DNA from: JANXUC01 sp043782485
GTDB lineage: Bacteria; Acidobacteriota; Terriglobia; Terriglobales; Acidobacteriaceae
NCBI GenBank assembly: GCA_043782485.1
Contig: JAYWAL010000088.1
Span: 1-64,000, forward strand
Direction: 5' to 3'
DNA: 64,000 nucleotides
Of the stretch, positions 1 to 8,978 are shown piece after piece. How positions within the stretch are numbered: position 1 is the stretch's first letter; the number at the start of each line of letters is the position of its first letter. Made by a program: the position numbers and the translations under genes. Under the pieces are notes generated by a model. It made no database searches. It was not told where the DNA came from and saw only the letters and a program-made list of their open reading frames with translations.

Positions 1-1
1 G

Positions 2-127
2 GGTACGGCGGAGTTTGTCGCTTCGCTGGAAAAGGAGACGCTGCGACTGCTGGCCCCCCGGCGCAGAGGTCGCCCTGCTAGGAGTTCGGAGGATTCTAAG
101 CAAACGCAGATTCGCTTTGTCGCTTAG
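2..127 (+). CDS. C-terminal end of a REP-associated tyrosine transposase-like protein (partial)
   Basis: An open frame enters from the left edge and stops at TAG 125-127, giving 41 residues. It reads as a glycine, then a short segment (EFVASLEKETLRLLAP), then a basic tail RRRGRPAR. This resembles the extreme C-terminus of RAYT (IS200-like, Y1 transposase) proteins, which often end in a conserved FV.xLE helix and an Arg/Pro tail. No catalytic part lies in the window, so the family call rests on this tail and on two clear RAYT relics elsewhere in the window. It could be an intact gene truncated only by the window edge. Confidence 0.45.
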   Translation, partial: GTAEFVASLEKETLRLLAPRRRGRPARSSEDSKQTQIRFVA

Positions 128-284
128 CGGAGAGAATTGAAATGGGGTCACTTCCGTCTGTCCCCTAGTTCCCCGCGCCAAGGAAACGTACGCTGAGTTT
201 ATTAAGAAAGTGCATCCAAAGCGCGCCAAAGAAAAGAACTGTTCGACGCCATGTCGCTCAGCTTTTAGCTAATGCCGTCACTCA

Positions 285-737
285 TTAGTGTATATGGTGT
301 ACTACGCTGAGGGTAACGGAGTCATGCGCTATCACGTACCACTGTTTATAACCAAGTGGACTAAGCTTATACTCACGGAACGAAAGGGTGATCACATGCG
401 AACTGTATACTAGTTGAGGTTGAAACCACACCACCTCGTCTGGAAGAATTCCGCCATGAGGCAACGCTCCGACTGGAAACGCCGATAGGCCCGACTGATC
501 TATATAGCCGCTGACACTTCCAGATGTAATATCCTGCCCCGTGTTAGTGAATGTGAAATGCACTTCAATCCGCCATGTTGGGTTGGTGACGGGATCATAT
601 ATCCACTGGTCACTCTGGGCATCGTAAGGAAGTACATTATCTACCTTTGGGTTTGTTCCAACGGCGTGGATGGAATCAATCGACAAGATTCCGGGCGAAA
701 GCTGCGCGGCTTGCTGAGGAACTGGCATGATGAGCAT
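285..737 (-). CDS. Hypothetical protein
   Basis: This encodes about 150 residues from ATG 737, which is preceded by GAGAGG at short spacing; ATG 728 is an alternative start, and a longer TTG start at 764 is less likely. The product is rich in Thr, Ser, Val and aromatic residues and predicts as mostly beta (for example the segment around FTFTNTGQDITSG). It has no clear signal peptide, membrane helix or catalytic motif. I do not recognise the family. The strand and composition suggest a real but poorly conserved gene beside mobile-element debris. Confidence 0.45.
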   Translation of the reverse strand: MLIMPVPQQAAQLSPGILSIDSIHAVGTNPKVDNVLPYDAQSDQWIYDPVTNPTWRIEVHFTFTNTGQDITSGSVSGYIDQSGLSAFPVGALPHGGILPDEVVWFQPQLVYSSHVITLSFREYKLSPLGYKQWYVIAHDSVTLSVVHHIH

Positions 738-831
738 AATCCTCTCGTGCCCAGCGTTTGTCAACAGACAAATGCGACCATCAATTTACCCCGATGATTT
801 CGGACGTAGCACTGTTCCAACACTCTCAAAT

Positions 832-927
832 TCACTCAATCTCCGGAACATGAAACAATGGCAACCAGGCGGGTGGCAGGCCGACGTAAACACCGACTGC
901 GAACAGCACCAGCAGGGTGGAGATCAT
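832..927 (-). CDS. Possible small membrane peptide (31 aa)
   Basis: A short frame from ATG 925-927 begins with the hydrophobic run MISTLLVLFAVGVYVGLPP and ends with an acidic tail. It directly follows, and slightly overlaps, the end of the membrane-protein gene at 924-1379. A single predicted transmembrane helix and the compact linkage to a membrane gene make it a plausible small membrane peptide. No family is recognised and a chance frame is quite possible. Confidence 0.25.
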   Translation of the reverse strand: MISTLLVLFAVGVYVGLPPAWLPLFHVPEIE

Positions 928-1379
928 GATGACGGAGCGTGATTCAGCGCACCACTCGGATGCCTGAACCATCTTTCCCAGAGTTTCTGTCCGACCCAGC
1001 CGACGAAGTACCATTGGAGGAACGAGAGCAGCACTATCGTCAGCAGCCTCCAGCCCCCCTCCGAGATTCCCGCAAAGAAACGATCCCCGGCCACCTGCGG
1101 AAAGAGTAGATTCTGGCCACCTCTAGCCAGGGCGAAGGATGGGAACTCGACCCAAAAAGCGAGGTTGAAAAAGGGATGTGTGAATGAAGATTCTACGATC
1201 CCGATGGAGTGCCCCGCAAAGGTATATCCCGCTCCTGCGGGATGGCCCCACGGATCACGCTTGAATGGGTACGAAGCCTGGGCAAAGGAGATCGCAAAAT
1301 AAATCCAGAAACAGAGATTTGCGATGAGGAGCACGCTCACGAATTCCCTCGTGCTATGGGACCGCACTGTTTCAGGCAT
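924..1379 (-). CDS. Hypothetical membrane protein (151 aa)
   Basis: The start is set at ATG 1379 because AAAGGAG lies just upstream at good spacing; an upstream in-frame GTG at 1406 would place that ribosome site inside the gene. The protein has a hydrophobic helix near residues 17-37 (VSVLLIANLCFWIYFAISFA) and a second near the C-terminus (LLTIVLLSFLQWYFVGWVG), with a Gly/Pro/Phe-rich loop between them. It ends in a basic, polar tail. No catalytic motif or known family is recognised. Confidence 0.55.
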   Translation of the reverse strand: MPETVRSHSTREFVSVLLIANLCFWIYFAISFAQASYPFKRDPWGHPAGAGYTFAGHSIGIVESSFTHPFFNLAFWVEFPSFALARGGQNLLFPQVAGDRFFAGISEGGWRLLTIVLLSFLQWYFVGWVGQKLWERWFRHPSGALNHAPSS

Positions 1380-1417
1380 CCTGCACTCCTTTACACCATT
1401 AGACACCGGCTACTGCC

Positions 1418-1460
1418 GGGTGCCCCAGGTTCGCGCCGCACTTTGGGCGCTAACCTGGGC
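1418..1460. repeat. REP-like palindrome copy 1
   Basis: The arm GGTGCCCCAGGTTCGCG is followed by the imperfect complementary arm GCGCTAACCTGGGC. The same element recurs at 1509-1550 and 2145-2188 and brackets the RAYT relic, as expected of a transposase and its cognate REP sequences. Confidence 0.7.
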
Positions 1461-1508
1461 AGGGGGGACTCCTTAAACCATCCGAAGCTTTTGAATTCCT
1501 GGGCCAAT

Positions 1509-1550
1509 CCCAGGTTAGCTCGCCTTCGGCTACGCGGAACCTGGGGCACC
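1509..1550. repeat. REP-like palindrome copy 2
   Basis: This is the inverted version of copy 1: CCCAGGTTAGCTCGCC, then CGCGGAACCTGGGGCACC. Copies 1 and 2 face each other about 50 nt apart, which is a BIME-like arrangement just upstream of the transposase relic. Confidence 0.7.
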
Positions 1551-1624
1551 AAGTGAAATGCGGGGACAGAGGGCCGGTGCCCCAGCCGCTGACACCGGAT
1601 GTCGACCGGCGTAAACTGACCCGT

Positions 1625-2156
1625 ATGACAGTCGGACTCAAGCGAGATCACGAATCCGGCCAGTCCACTTCCTCACCTTCAGTTGTTATCAGCGGCAGCG
1701 CAAGTTCGCATCGCCGGACACTTACAATCTTTTTCTCGAATGCCTCGAACGCATGCGGCTGCGTTTCAAGATGCGCATTTACGCGTATGTGGTCATGCCC
1801 GAACACGTTCACTTGCTGCTCAGCGAGCCGGCTTCAGAAACTCTGGCCGACCCATGCATTTTCTCAAGCTGTCATTTACGAAGCGCCTGCGCCGCCCGGG
1901 TTCGTTCTAGCAGAAACGCTACTATGATCGCAACCTTCGCGACGCGGCAGAATTCGACGAGAAGCTGGGATACATCCATCGCAATCCGGTGAAGCGGGGC
2001 TTGGTAAAAGAGCCCGCGGAGTGGGAATGGAGCAGCTTTCGTCATTACTCTCTGCGCGAAGTAGGGATGGTTGAAATTGAGTCGGAATGGACTGCGCGGG
2101 ATCGCGAAAGGCTCGCTTCCGGGGGATCCGCACGAGAGTTTCTCGGCCCAGGTTAG
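1625..2156 (+). pseudogene. REP-associated tyrosine transposase (RAYT), degraded
   Basis: Three reading frames, joined in order, rebuild one RAYT. The first gives MTVGLKRDHESGQ from ATG 1625. A shift near 1663 leads to HFLTFSCYQRQ and later to the Y1-transposase motif VVMPEHVHLLLSEP, which holds the metal-binding HxH. A second shift near 1845 leads to MHFLKLSFTKRLRR, then QKRYYDRNLRD, YIHRNPVKRGLV and EWEWSSFRHYS. The conserved Trp before QKRYYD is a TAG stop at 1908-1910, consistent with TGG to TAG. Two frameshifts plus a nonsense codon make the gene inactive. REP-like palindromes flank it on both sides. Confidence 0.85.
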
Positions 2157-2188
2157 CGCCAAAGTACCGCGCGAACCTGGGGCACCCG
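2145..2188. repeat. REP-like palindrome copy 3
   Basis: CCCAGGTTAGCGCC followed by GCGCGAACCTGGGGCACC matches copy 2. It lies at the 3' end of the RAYT relic and overlaps its last codons. Confidence 0.7.
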
Positions 2189-2297
2189 GCTATGGGGCAC
2201 CAAGCAAACCTTCAGTAATCCAACGCCAGCCTTGCCCGGCAATTTTCCGCCCGGGCTACACTAGAAGAGGCAGCGTGCCGCGAGTTGCTCCTTCAAA

Positions 2298-3935
2298 ATG
2301 ATCTCTTTCTCCAACATCAATAAGCAGTATGGCAAGCAATTGCTCTTCGTGGATGCTTCGTTTCAGTTGAATCCGGGCGAAAAAATCGGGCTGGTCGGTC
2401 CCAATGGGTCAGGCAAGACAACGCTGTTCCGAATGGTGGTCGGCGAGGAAACCGCCGACGAGGGCTCGGTCTCTGTCCCCAGGAAGTTGACGATTGGCTA
2501 CTTTCGCCAGGATGTCGAGGAAATGCAGGGCCGTTCGGTTCTGGATGAAGCGATCGCAGGCAGCGGGCGCGTCGGCGATCTGCACCACGAGCTCGAAGCC
2601 TTGCAGCGGGAAATGTCCGACCCCGACAAGGCTGATGACATGGACCGCATTCTTGAGCGCTTCGGTCACGTCCAGGAGGAGTACGAGCATTTAGGCGGTT
2701 ACGCGCTCGAATCGCGGGCCCGTGAGGTGCTGCACGGGTTGGGATTCAAAGACGATCAGATTGACGGGGACGTGGGGGCGCTCTCGGGCGGATGGAAGAT
2801 GCGCGTTGCGCTGGCGCGGGTGCTGCTCGGAATGCCGGATGTATTGCTGATGGACGAACCGACGAACCATCTCGACATCGAATCCATTATCTGGTTGGAA
2901 CAGTTTCTTAAGTCCTATCCCGGCGCGCTGCTGATGACTTCGCACGACCGCGAGTTCATGAATCGTCTGGTCTCAAAGATTGCGGAGATCGATGGCGGCG
3001 AAATCATCACCTACTCGGGTGACTACGACTTTTACGAGCGCGAAAGGGCGGTGCGAGAGAGCAATCAGCAGGCGGCGTTTGCCCGGCAGCAGTCCATGCT
3101 GGCCAAGGAGCAGCGCTTCATTGATCGTTTCCGGACGCACGCGGCCAAAGCGGCCCAGGTGCAGAGCCGAATTAAAGCGCTCGACAAGATCGAGAAAATT
3201 GAGTTGCCGAAGAAACGCGTGGTGGTGAAGTTTGACTTTCGAGTACCTCCGCGATCTGGCGAACAGGTGGCTGTGCTTGAGAATCTGCACAAGAGTTACG
3301 GTCCACGTGTGATTTATGAAGGGTTCAATCTCACCCTGCGCCGCGGAGAACGCTGGGCCGTTATGGGAAGAAACGGCGCGGGCAAGACTACCTTGCTCAA
3401 GATGATTGCCGGAGCCAGTGCTCCCGATGCGGGAAGCGTGCGGCTCGGCGCAAGCCTGCATATGGGCTACTTCGCGCAGCAGTCTTTGGACGTTCTAAAT
3501 TCCGATCTCACCGTCATCGAACAGTTGCAACAGGATTTTCCTCAGGACGGTCTGGGATCGTTGCGGAGTCTGGCGGGGGCGTTCCAATTCTCCGGCGAAG
3601 ACGTGGAGAAGAAGATCCGCGCACTCTCCGGCGGAGAAAAATCGCGGCTGGCAATCGCGCGCATGCTCTACAACCCACCGAACTTCCTGGTGCTCGACGA
3701 ACCGACGAATCACCTGGATCTTGCGACCAAGGAGATGCTGGTGGACGCGCTGAAGGATTTTGAAGGCACCATGATCTTCGTATCGCATGACCGCATGTTC
3801 CTTCGCGGTCTGGGCTCACGCGTGCTCGAACTAGGCGGCGAGAGCGGCACCGACCACAATCCCACTGTTTACCCCGGGTCCTACGTGGAGTACGTGCAAA
3901 AGCTTGGACACGAGGCGCCTGGGATCTATTCGTAG
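2298..3935 (+). CDS. ABC-F family ATP-binding protein (translation factor type)
   Basis: The protein has 545 residues with two ABC ATPase domains and no membrane segment, which defines ABC-F proteins. Domain 1 has Walker A GPNGSGKTT (34-42), signature LSGGW (162-166) and Walker B LLMDEPTNHLD (183-193). Domain 2 has GRNGAGKTT (357-365), LSGGE (443-447) and LVLDEPTNHLD. The inter-domain linker (about 240-310) is charged and helical, as in family members that enter the ribosomal E site. The C-terminus is short, without the Uup-type coiled coil, so YbiT/EttA-like roles in ribosome function are more likely than DNA binding. ATG 2298 has no strong Shine-Dalgarno. It could alternatively act in ribosome protection against antibiotics. 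Confidence 0.93.
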   Translation: MISFSNINKQYGKQLLFVDASFQLNPGEKIGLVGPNGSGKTTLFRMVVGEETADEGSVSVPRKLTIGYFRQDVEEMQGRSVLDEAIAGSGRVGDLHHELEALQREMSDPDKADDMDRILERFGHVQEEYEHLGGYALESRAREVLHGLGFKDDQIDGDVGALSGGWKMRVALARVLLGMPDVLLMDEPTNHLDIESIIWLEQFLKSYPGALLMTSHDREFMNRLVSKIAEIDGGEIITYSGDYDFYERERAVRESNQQAAFARQQSMLAKEQRFIDRFRTHAAKAAQVQSRIKALDKIEKIELPKKRVVVKFDFRVPPRSGEQVAVLENLHKSYGPRVIYEGFNLTLRRGERWAVMGRNGAGKTTLLKMIAGASAPDAGSVRLGASLHMGYFAQQSLDVLNSDLTVIEQLQQDFPQDGLGSLRSLAGAFQFSGEDVEKKIRALSGGEKSRLAIARMLYNPPNFLVLDEPTNHLDLATKEMLVDALKDFEGTMIFVSHDRMFLRGLGSRVLELGGESGTDHNPTVYPGSYVEYVQKLGHEAPGIYS

Positions 3936-4034
3936 GCCTTGCAGGGATTTTTTGTCCAACGACTCGCAAAAGTGGAACAAGTTTACCCAAAAACCGCGAC
4001 GTTTTGCACATAAACCGCCAAAAACAGCCTTTAC

Positions 4035-4058
4035 AAAATGTTCCACGTGGAACATTTT
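4035..4058. other. parS centromere-like site 1 (ParB binding)
   Basis: The 16-bp core TGTTCCACGTGGAACA (4039-4054) is a perfect palindrome that fits the bacterial parS consensus TGTTNCACGTGNAACA. Flanking AAAA and TTTT extend the symmetry to 24 bp. It lies in the gap between the convergent ABC-F and TPR genes. An identical 24-bp copy occurs at 22423-22446. ParB-CTPase loading at such sites organises origin segregation. Confidence 0.88.
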
Positions 4059-4068
4059 TTGCCCCCCA

Positions 4069-6021
4069 TCATTTCTTCTCCGACGGGTCCACCGGTTCGT
4101 TGCGTTTCTCCTCAGTTGCAGTCGAGAACAGCATGTAGTGGTCGAAACTGTGGCGTCTGTAGTATCGCTGCTTGCGGAAGTCCAGATAAATCTCCGCCCT
4201 TTTGGGCAACCAGAGCGAGAGATTCTTTTGTTGGAACGAAACCGGGCCGTATTCAACCACTTGGTGCTCGCTCACTAACTGGATTTCCGGCATGGGCGCC
4301 GCCATTTCGGCTTCCATGCGCACGATTTGGAATGTGTCCGCAGTGATCCAGGCCCGGCCCTTCAATTTTACTGGATGGAACACGGTTCCCACTTTATAGG
4401 AGTGCATGAAATTCGGGCGGTCGTCGCGTTGAACGAAGTGGACCAGCCAAGTGGCTTGGCCGTGCCAGTCACCGAGTCCTTCGCATTGGATGGTGAAGCT
4501 ATCCCGCATGTTCGGGTAAAACACCAGGGCTAGACTGACAAAGCCAGCGGTGGCGATCTTGTCGGGATACCCAGAGAGTGGGGTCTTGCTGTCGCGGTAC
4601 TCGTCGATGGTGAGAATTCCTGGTTGGGTCGAAGAGAACGCGGCGACATAGTTATACTGCGCCTTGGCGGTGCGAACCGGAGTGCCGTAGTTGTCGAGCG
4701 CCTGATGAAAGAGATCCTCGACGGCGGCAAATTTGGTTATATTGTCCGTGAGTTCCTGGACGCGCTTTCCGGTCTCTTCTGGAAGGTTGGCCGGACAGGA
4801 CACCCCGGCAGCGATCGCGAGTCTGACTTCGTCGATTCCAGGTGGCTGCCAGGTTTTCATCGAAAGACTTGGTGCAGAAAGCGCCAACAACGGGTCCACG
4901 CCGGAGAGCTGGATTTTAGGCTGCGGGACTTCGGCGGCGCGGGGCGTGGGGCTTGACGTTTGCTCTTGCACTTGCGCGATCAGGCTGCGCACCTGGCCTG
5001 CGACTGGATGCGATGGCGACTGCTGTAGAAAAGCTTGAAGGGCGCGGATTCCTTGTTCATTCTCGCCCAAGTTTAAGAACGCTTCTCCCAGGACGAGTTG
5101 CGAGGCGCTGGCGTCGTTCCTGCCTTTGCCGATGGCGATTTGCGCTTCGTCGCGAGCTCTTGGGTAATTCTTTTCGTGCAGGTAGGCGTCCGCGAGCAAG
5201 TTGTGCGGGAGCCAATCCTCAGCATTGACCTGGATTGCCCTTTCCAATGTGGATGCCGCGGAGAGATAGTCTTTCTGTTCCAGATCGACCCTGCCCAGCA
5301 GTGTTAGAGCTTGCGCGTTGCCGGTATTAAGGTTGGTTGCGGTCGTAAGAAAGGTGGCGGCCTGCGGAAGATCTTTTTTCTGGAAGTAAAGATATCCGAG
5401 GAGAAAGTTCACGCCCGGATCGGCTGGCGCGGCGGCCCGCGCTCGGTCCAGATGCTTTTGAGCGTCGCTGAGCTTGTTGCTTTTCAGGGCGGAAATGGCC
5501 CGCTTGGTTTCCTTCCGGACCTGCGCCGATACCATCGAATCTGGAATGTCAAAATTGACGGCCGAGGGATCGCGGCGAATTACAATTTCTAAGTTTAGAA
5601 TGCTGCGGATCGCGCTAACTTTTAGGTCTTGGTGCGAGCTTAGGTAACCTACTGCGCTGACTTCGGCGGAGTAGTCGCCGTAAGGGATATTTGTAAATCT
5701 ACTTTCAGAGTTGTCCAGCGTAGCTTGCACGGTGGTGCTCTGGTCCGCCAAATTGACCAATCTCACAATGGCCTGGCGGCTGAGTTGAGAGCCGTTGCGT
5801 TCGGCAAACACCTTGAAAGTAAGGATGCCCGTGTTCGGCGCTGTGCTTTGTATGATCCTCACTTCGTCGGGATGGCCGTAGCTGCCAGCACTTTGAGCAA
5901 TTGCGCCCATCGGAAGCACCAGGACGAAGAGCAGGACAGCGAGGGGCGAACCGCCGTAGACACGCAACCGGGTCACTGTACGTAGCATACGCGTGTGCAA
6001 GTCTGGCACAGTCTCTGGCAT
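4069..6021 (-). CDS. Exported TPR-repeat protein with N-terminal carboxypeptidase-regulatory-like domain
   Basis: The product has 650 residues from ATG 6021; an inner ATG at 5988 gives a more compact signal peptide. The hydrophobic run LAVLLFVLVLPMGAIAQ (about 28-44) looks like a secretion signal. Residues about 50-135 form a beta-rich segment typical of carboxypeptidase-regulatory (Cna-B-like) domains. Residues about 165-345 contain several TPR units (for example LNTGNAQALTLLGRVDLEQK). The C-terminal part (about 420-630) is beta-rich and resembles an outer-membrane-lipoprotein-type fold. It is probably a periplasmic scaffold. Its specific partner is unknown. Confidence 0.8.
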   Translation of the reverse strand: MPETVPDLHTRMLRTVTRLRVYGGSPLAVLLFVLVLPMGAIAQSAGSYGHPDEVRIIQSTAPNTGILTFKVFAERNGSQLSRQAIVRLVNLADQSTTVQATLDNSESRFTNIPYGDYSAEVSAVGYLSSHQDLKVSAIRSILNLEIVIRRDPSAVNFDIPDSMVSAQVRKETKRAISALKSNKLSDAQKHLDRARAAAPADPGVNFLLGYLYFQKKDLPQAATFLTTATNLNTGNAQALTLLGRVDLEQKDYLSAASTLERAIQVNAEDWLPHNLLADAYLHEKNYPRARDEAQIAIGKGRNDASASQLVLGEAFLNLGENEQGIRALQAFLQQSPSHPVAGQVRSLIAQVQEQTSSPTPRAAEVPQPKIQLSGVDPLLALSAPSLSMKTWQPPGIDEVRLAIAAGVSCPANLPEETGKRVQELTDNITKFAAVEDLFHQALDNYGTPVRTAKAQYNYVAAFSSTQPGILTIDEYRDSKTPLSGYPDKIATAGFVSLALVFYPNMRDSFTIQCEGLGDWHGQATWLVHFVQRDDRPNFMHSYKVGTVFHPVKLKGRAWITADTFQIVRMEAEMAAPMPEIQLVSEHQVVEYGPVSFQQKNLSLWLPKRAEIYLDFRKQRYYRRHSFDHYMLFSTATEEKRNEPVDPSEKK

Positions 6022-6371
6022 GAGTCAAAGGCGTGCATGGGAAAATTGGAAAGAGGGGACATCCGTGATAGATAAAAGTCGAGAGGAGACGGAGGTCTCC
6101 TGACACTTAGAGAAGTGGGGTCTTGAAGCGGCGGAACGGGCGTTGAGTTGGCGAATGGCCAGCGATCCTTGCGTTCGGCCCAAGCAGCTTATTGCAGCAT
6201 TGGAACGCTGCGCCGCCCTGCTTGCCTATTGCAGATCCCTCCCGTTGGTCGGGATGACAAGTTTATTTCTTTATAGAAATTCTTTTCTCTAAAGTTCTGG
6301 GGAGACGCATTAGTGGCCACACTTTTTGCATCGACAACCCTGGTTGCGAATCTCATACGCAGGTGACACTA
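6022..6371. other. Intergenic region without a recognised gene
   Basis: This 350-nt gap separates the divergently transcribed TPR-protein and nitroreductase genes and should hold both promoters. It contains the repeat fragment CCCGTTGGTCGGGATGACAA near 6240, closely similar to a copy at 31428-31454. No tRNA, riboswitch or convincing coding frame is seen. Confidence 0.5.
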
Positions 6372-7022
6372 ATGACCGACTTCGAACAGATCACACTTGA
6401 CCAAATTGCGCTCGAAACAATTAAAGAAGTCCCCGCCGCTTCTGGCCTCCACGACATCATCCGCCACCGTTGGTCTCCACGCTCTTTTAGTGAGAAGGCT
6501 GTCTCCGCTGAGGACCTGACCAAGGTCTTTACCGCCGCAAGCTGGGCCGCGTCGTCCAACAACGAGCAACCCTGGCGCTTTCTTGTCGGACGCAAAGGCA
6601 CCGACACTTACGCCAAGATTCTCGACTCGCTGGTGGAGTTCAACCAGAAGTGGGCCTCCAGCGCGCCCGTACTCTACGTGAGCGCTGCCAAGAGCCACTT
6701 CAGCAAAGACCAGACGCGCAACGGTTTCGCGCTCCACGACACCGGAGCCGCCTCGGCCACGCTCTCTCTGGAAGCTGCCGCGCTCGGCCTCCACACCCAC
6801 GGCATGGGCGGCTTCAGCAAAGATAAGATCCGCACTCATTTCTCGATCCCGGACGACTTTGAGATCGGCGCCGCTTGGGCTCTCGGCTACCTTGGCGAAC
6901 CCACCGCCCTGCCCGGCTTCCTCCAGACCATGGAGACGGCCCCTCGCTCCCGCAAACCGCTTGCTGACCTCGTCTTCAACAAATGGAACGAGCCGGCGAC
7001 GTTCTCGGGGATACCTGGATAG
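6372..7022 (+). CDS. Nitroreductase family protein
   Basis: The start is set at ATG 6372 because AGGTG (6361-6365) lies 6 nt upstream; a GTG at 6363 would overlap that site. The protein has 216 residues. It begins with the nitroreductase hallmark segment RHRWSPRSFSEKAVS, whose Arg/Ser residues contact FMN phosphate, followed by AASWAASSNNEQPWRF. It continues with the Gly/Ala-rich helix ASATLSLEAAALGLHTH and the segment ALGYLGEP. These enzymes are FMN-dependent and reduce nitroaromatics, quinones or related substrates with NAD(P)H. The natural substrate cannot be told from sequence. Confidence 0.9.
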   Translation: MTDFEQITLDQIALETIKEVPAASGLHDIIRHRWSPRSFSEKAVSAEDLTKVFTAASWAASSNNEQPWRFLVGRKGTDTYAKILDSLVEFNQKWASSAPVLYVSAAKSHFSKDQTRNGFALHDTGAASATLSLEAAALGLHTHGMGGFSKDKIRTHFSIPDDFEIGAAWALGYLGEPTALPGFLQTMETAPRSRKPLADLVFNKWNEPATFSGIPG

Positions 7023-7181
7023 GTGGACCCTGCCACCCTCGGCTCAAGGAGTCGGCGGACATGCCTCGCGCTCGCGGCTTTTTGGGAACTTCTGGTCACC
7101 GGACGGCGTAGCATGGATGACGGTGACGGATGCCGTTGGCGTGCGTCTAAATTTCGATTGCCCATTCTTGAGGAGCGTTTC

Positions 7182-8978
7182 ATGCGTCGATTGGCGGGTT
7201 GGGTTTTTATCTTCTTGTTGTGTGCTCCGTTGCTGGTAGCGGCGGATGTGGAGGCGCGGCGGAAGGCGTTGAACGGATTTTTGGCGGAGCGGTGGGAATA
7301 TCAACTGAGGACTTCGCCGGAGTATGCGTCGATTCTGGGCGACAAGCGCTGGAATGACCAGCTCTCGGACGGTTCGCAGAAGGCGATTGATGATGATCTG
7401 GCGCGAGCGCAGACGGACCTAGCGAAGCTGGAGGCCATGGACACGACCGGATTTCCAGAACAGGAAGTCTTGAACAAGGCTCTGCTGGCGCGGGATTTGC
7501 GGATGCAGGTGGAAGGCGCGCGGTTCAAGGGATGGGAGATGCCGGTCTCGCAGAACAGCGGGCCGCAGGTGGATTTGCCGCAGTTGGTGTCGCTGCTGGC
7601 GTTCGCGAACGTGAAGGACTATGAGGATTATATTTCTCGCTTGCAACAAGTAGCGCGAGTATTTGACGAGACGGTGGAGCAGATGCGGAAGGGGTTGGCC
7701 GAGGGGTTGATGCCTCCGCGGCTGCTGCTGGAGAAGGTGGTGGTCCAGGCGGGCGCGATGGGAGCGCAGAAAGCGGAAGAGTCTCCCTTTTTCGGGCCGT
7801 TTGCGAAGTTTCCCGACAGCGTTCAAGCAGCGGATCAGAAAAGGTTGCGGGAAGCGGGATTGGCGGCGGTGCGCGATGTCGTGTTGCCAGCGTTCGGAAA
7901 GTTTACGGCCTTCGTGAAGAATGAGTATGCGCCGAAGGGGCGCGTGGATCCGGGAATTTGGGCGCTGCCGGATGGGGTAGCGCGGTACGACTTCCGCATC
8001 AAGGAAAGTACGACCACAAATCTGACGGCTGAGCAGATTCACCAGATTGGCCTGGCGCAGGTGAAAGAGATTGAAGAGCGGATGCTGGGCGTGGCGCGGC
8101 AGTTGGGATTCAAGGACGTGACAAGCTTCAACGTGGCATTGCAGGCGAATCCGAAGGAACATGCACATTCGCGAGAGCAGATTTTGGAACTGTACCGAAA
8201 GTATACGGCGCAGATGTATGCGAAGTTGCCGGAGATGTTCGGTCGGCTGCCAAAAGCCAAAGTGGAAATCATGCCGATTGAGGAATTCAACGAAAAGGAC
8301 GCTTCAACTCACTACAATCCGGCGGCGATGGACGGGTCGCGGCCCGCGCATGTGATGGTGAACACGGGCGAGTTTGAAAAACAATTGCTGGTGGATGTGG
8401 AGACAACCGCTTACCACGAGGGCGTTCCGGGACATCATCTGCAATTGGCGATTGCGCAGGAGTTGCCGGAGTTGCCGCCGTATCGCCAGAACGAGTACTA
8501 CACGGCTTATACCGAAGGATGGGCGCTGTATTCGGAACGCCTGGGAAAGGAAGTTGGGTTTTTCCAGGATCCGTACAGCTACTACGGGCATTTGCAGGAT
8601 GACATGCTGCGGGCGATTCGGCTGGTGGTGGATACGGGGTTCCATGCCAAGCATTGGACGCGACAGCAGGTGGTGGACTACTTCCATGACCACTCGGCGA
8701 TACCGGAGCCGGAAGTACAGAGCGAAACCAACCGCTACATGGCGTGGCCAGCGCAGGCTTTGGGGTACAAGATTGGTCAGCTTGAGATTTTAAAGCTGCG
8801 GCAGTATGCGAAAGATGAATTGGGCGAAAAGTTTGACTTGCGCGCGTTCCACGACCAGGTGCTGGGAGCGGGCGCGCTGCCGCTGGATATTTTGTCGCAG
8901 AGGATTCATGCCTGGGTGAAGGAGCAGAAGGGCGTTTCGGCGGGGCGGGCGCAGCGAAGCCCGCGGCGGAGGGGCTGA
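7182..8978 (+). CDS. DUF885 family secreted protein (putative metallopeptidase-like)
   Basis: The start is placed at ATG 7182, preceded by TTGAGGAG, which gives a clean signal peptide (MRRLAGWVFIFLLCAPLLVAA); the frame is open further upstream but that part looks non-coding. The mature protein is about 575 residues and predicts as mostly alpha-helical. The motif HEGVPGHHLQ (412-421) is the DUF885 signature and resembles a zinc-binding HExxH-like site with a following EGWALYSE segment. This layout is typical of exported DUF885 proteins, often considered M2/M32-like peptidases. Activity is inferred, not shown. It is followed by a convergent gene. Confidence 0.88.
   Translation: MRRLAGWVFIFLLCAPLLVAADVEARRKALNGFLAERWEYQLRTSPEYASILGDKRWNDQLSDGSQKAIDDDLARAQTDLAKLEAMDTTGFPEQEVLNKALLARDLRMQVEGARFKGWEMPVSQNSGPQVDLPQLVSLLAFANVKDYEDYISRLQQVARVFDETVEQMRKGLAEGLMPPRLLLEKVVVQAGAMGAQKAEESPFFGPFAKFPDSVQAADQKRLREAGLAAVRDVVLPAFGKFTAFVKNEYAPKGRVDPGIWALPDGVARYDFRIKESTTTNLTAEQIHQIGLAQVKEIEERMLGVARQLGFKDVTSFNVALQANPKEHAHSREQILELYRKYTAQMYAKLPEMFGRLPKAKVEIMPIEEFNEKDASTHYNPAAMDGSRPAHVMVNTGEFEKQLLVDVETTAYHEGVPGHHLQLAIAQELPELPPYRQNEYYTAYTEGWALYSERLGKEVGFFQDPYSYYGHLQDDMLRAIRLVVDTGFHAKHWTRQQVVDYFHDHSAIPEPEVQSETNRYMAWPAQALGYKIGQLEILKLRQYAKDELGEKFDLRAFHDQVLGAGALPLDILSQRIHAWVKEQKGVSAGRAQRSPRRRG

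Noticed and set aside
4038..4346. Open frame reading from the first parS site into the TPR gene
   Set aside because: It overlaps the TPR-protein gene on the other strand and begins in the parS palindrome; antisense shadow.
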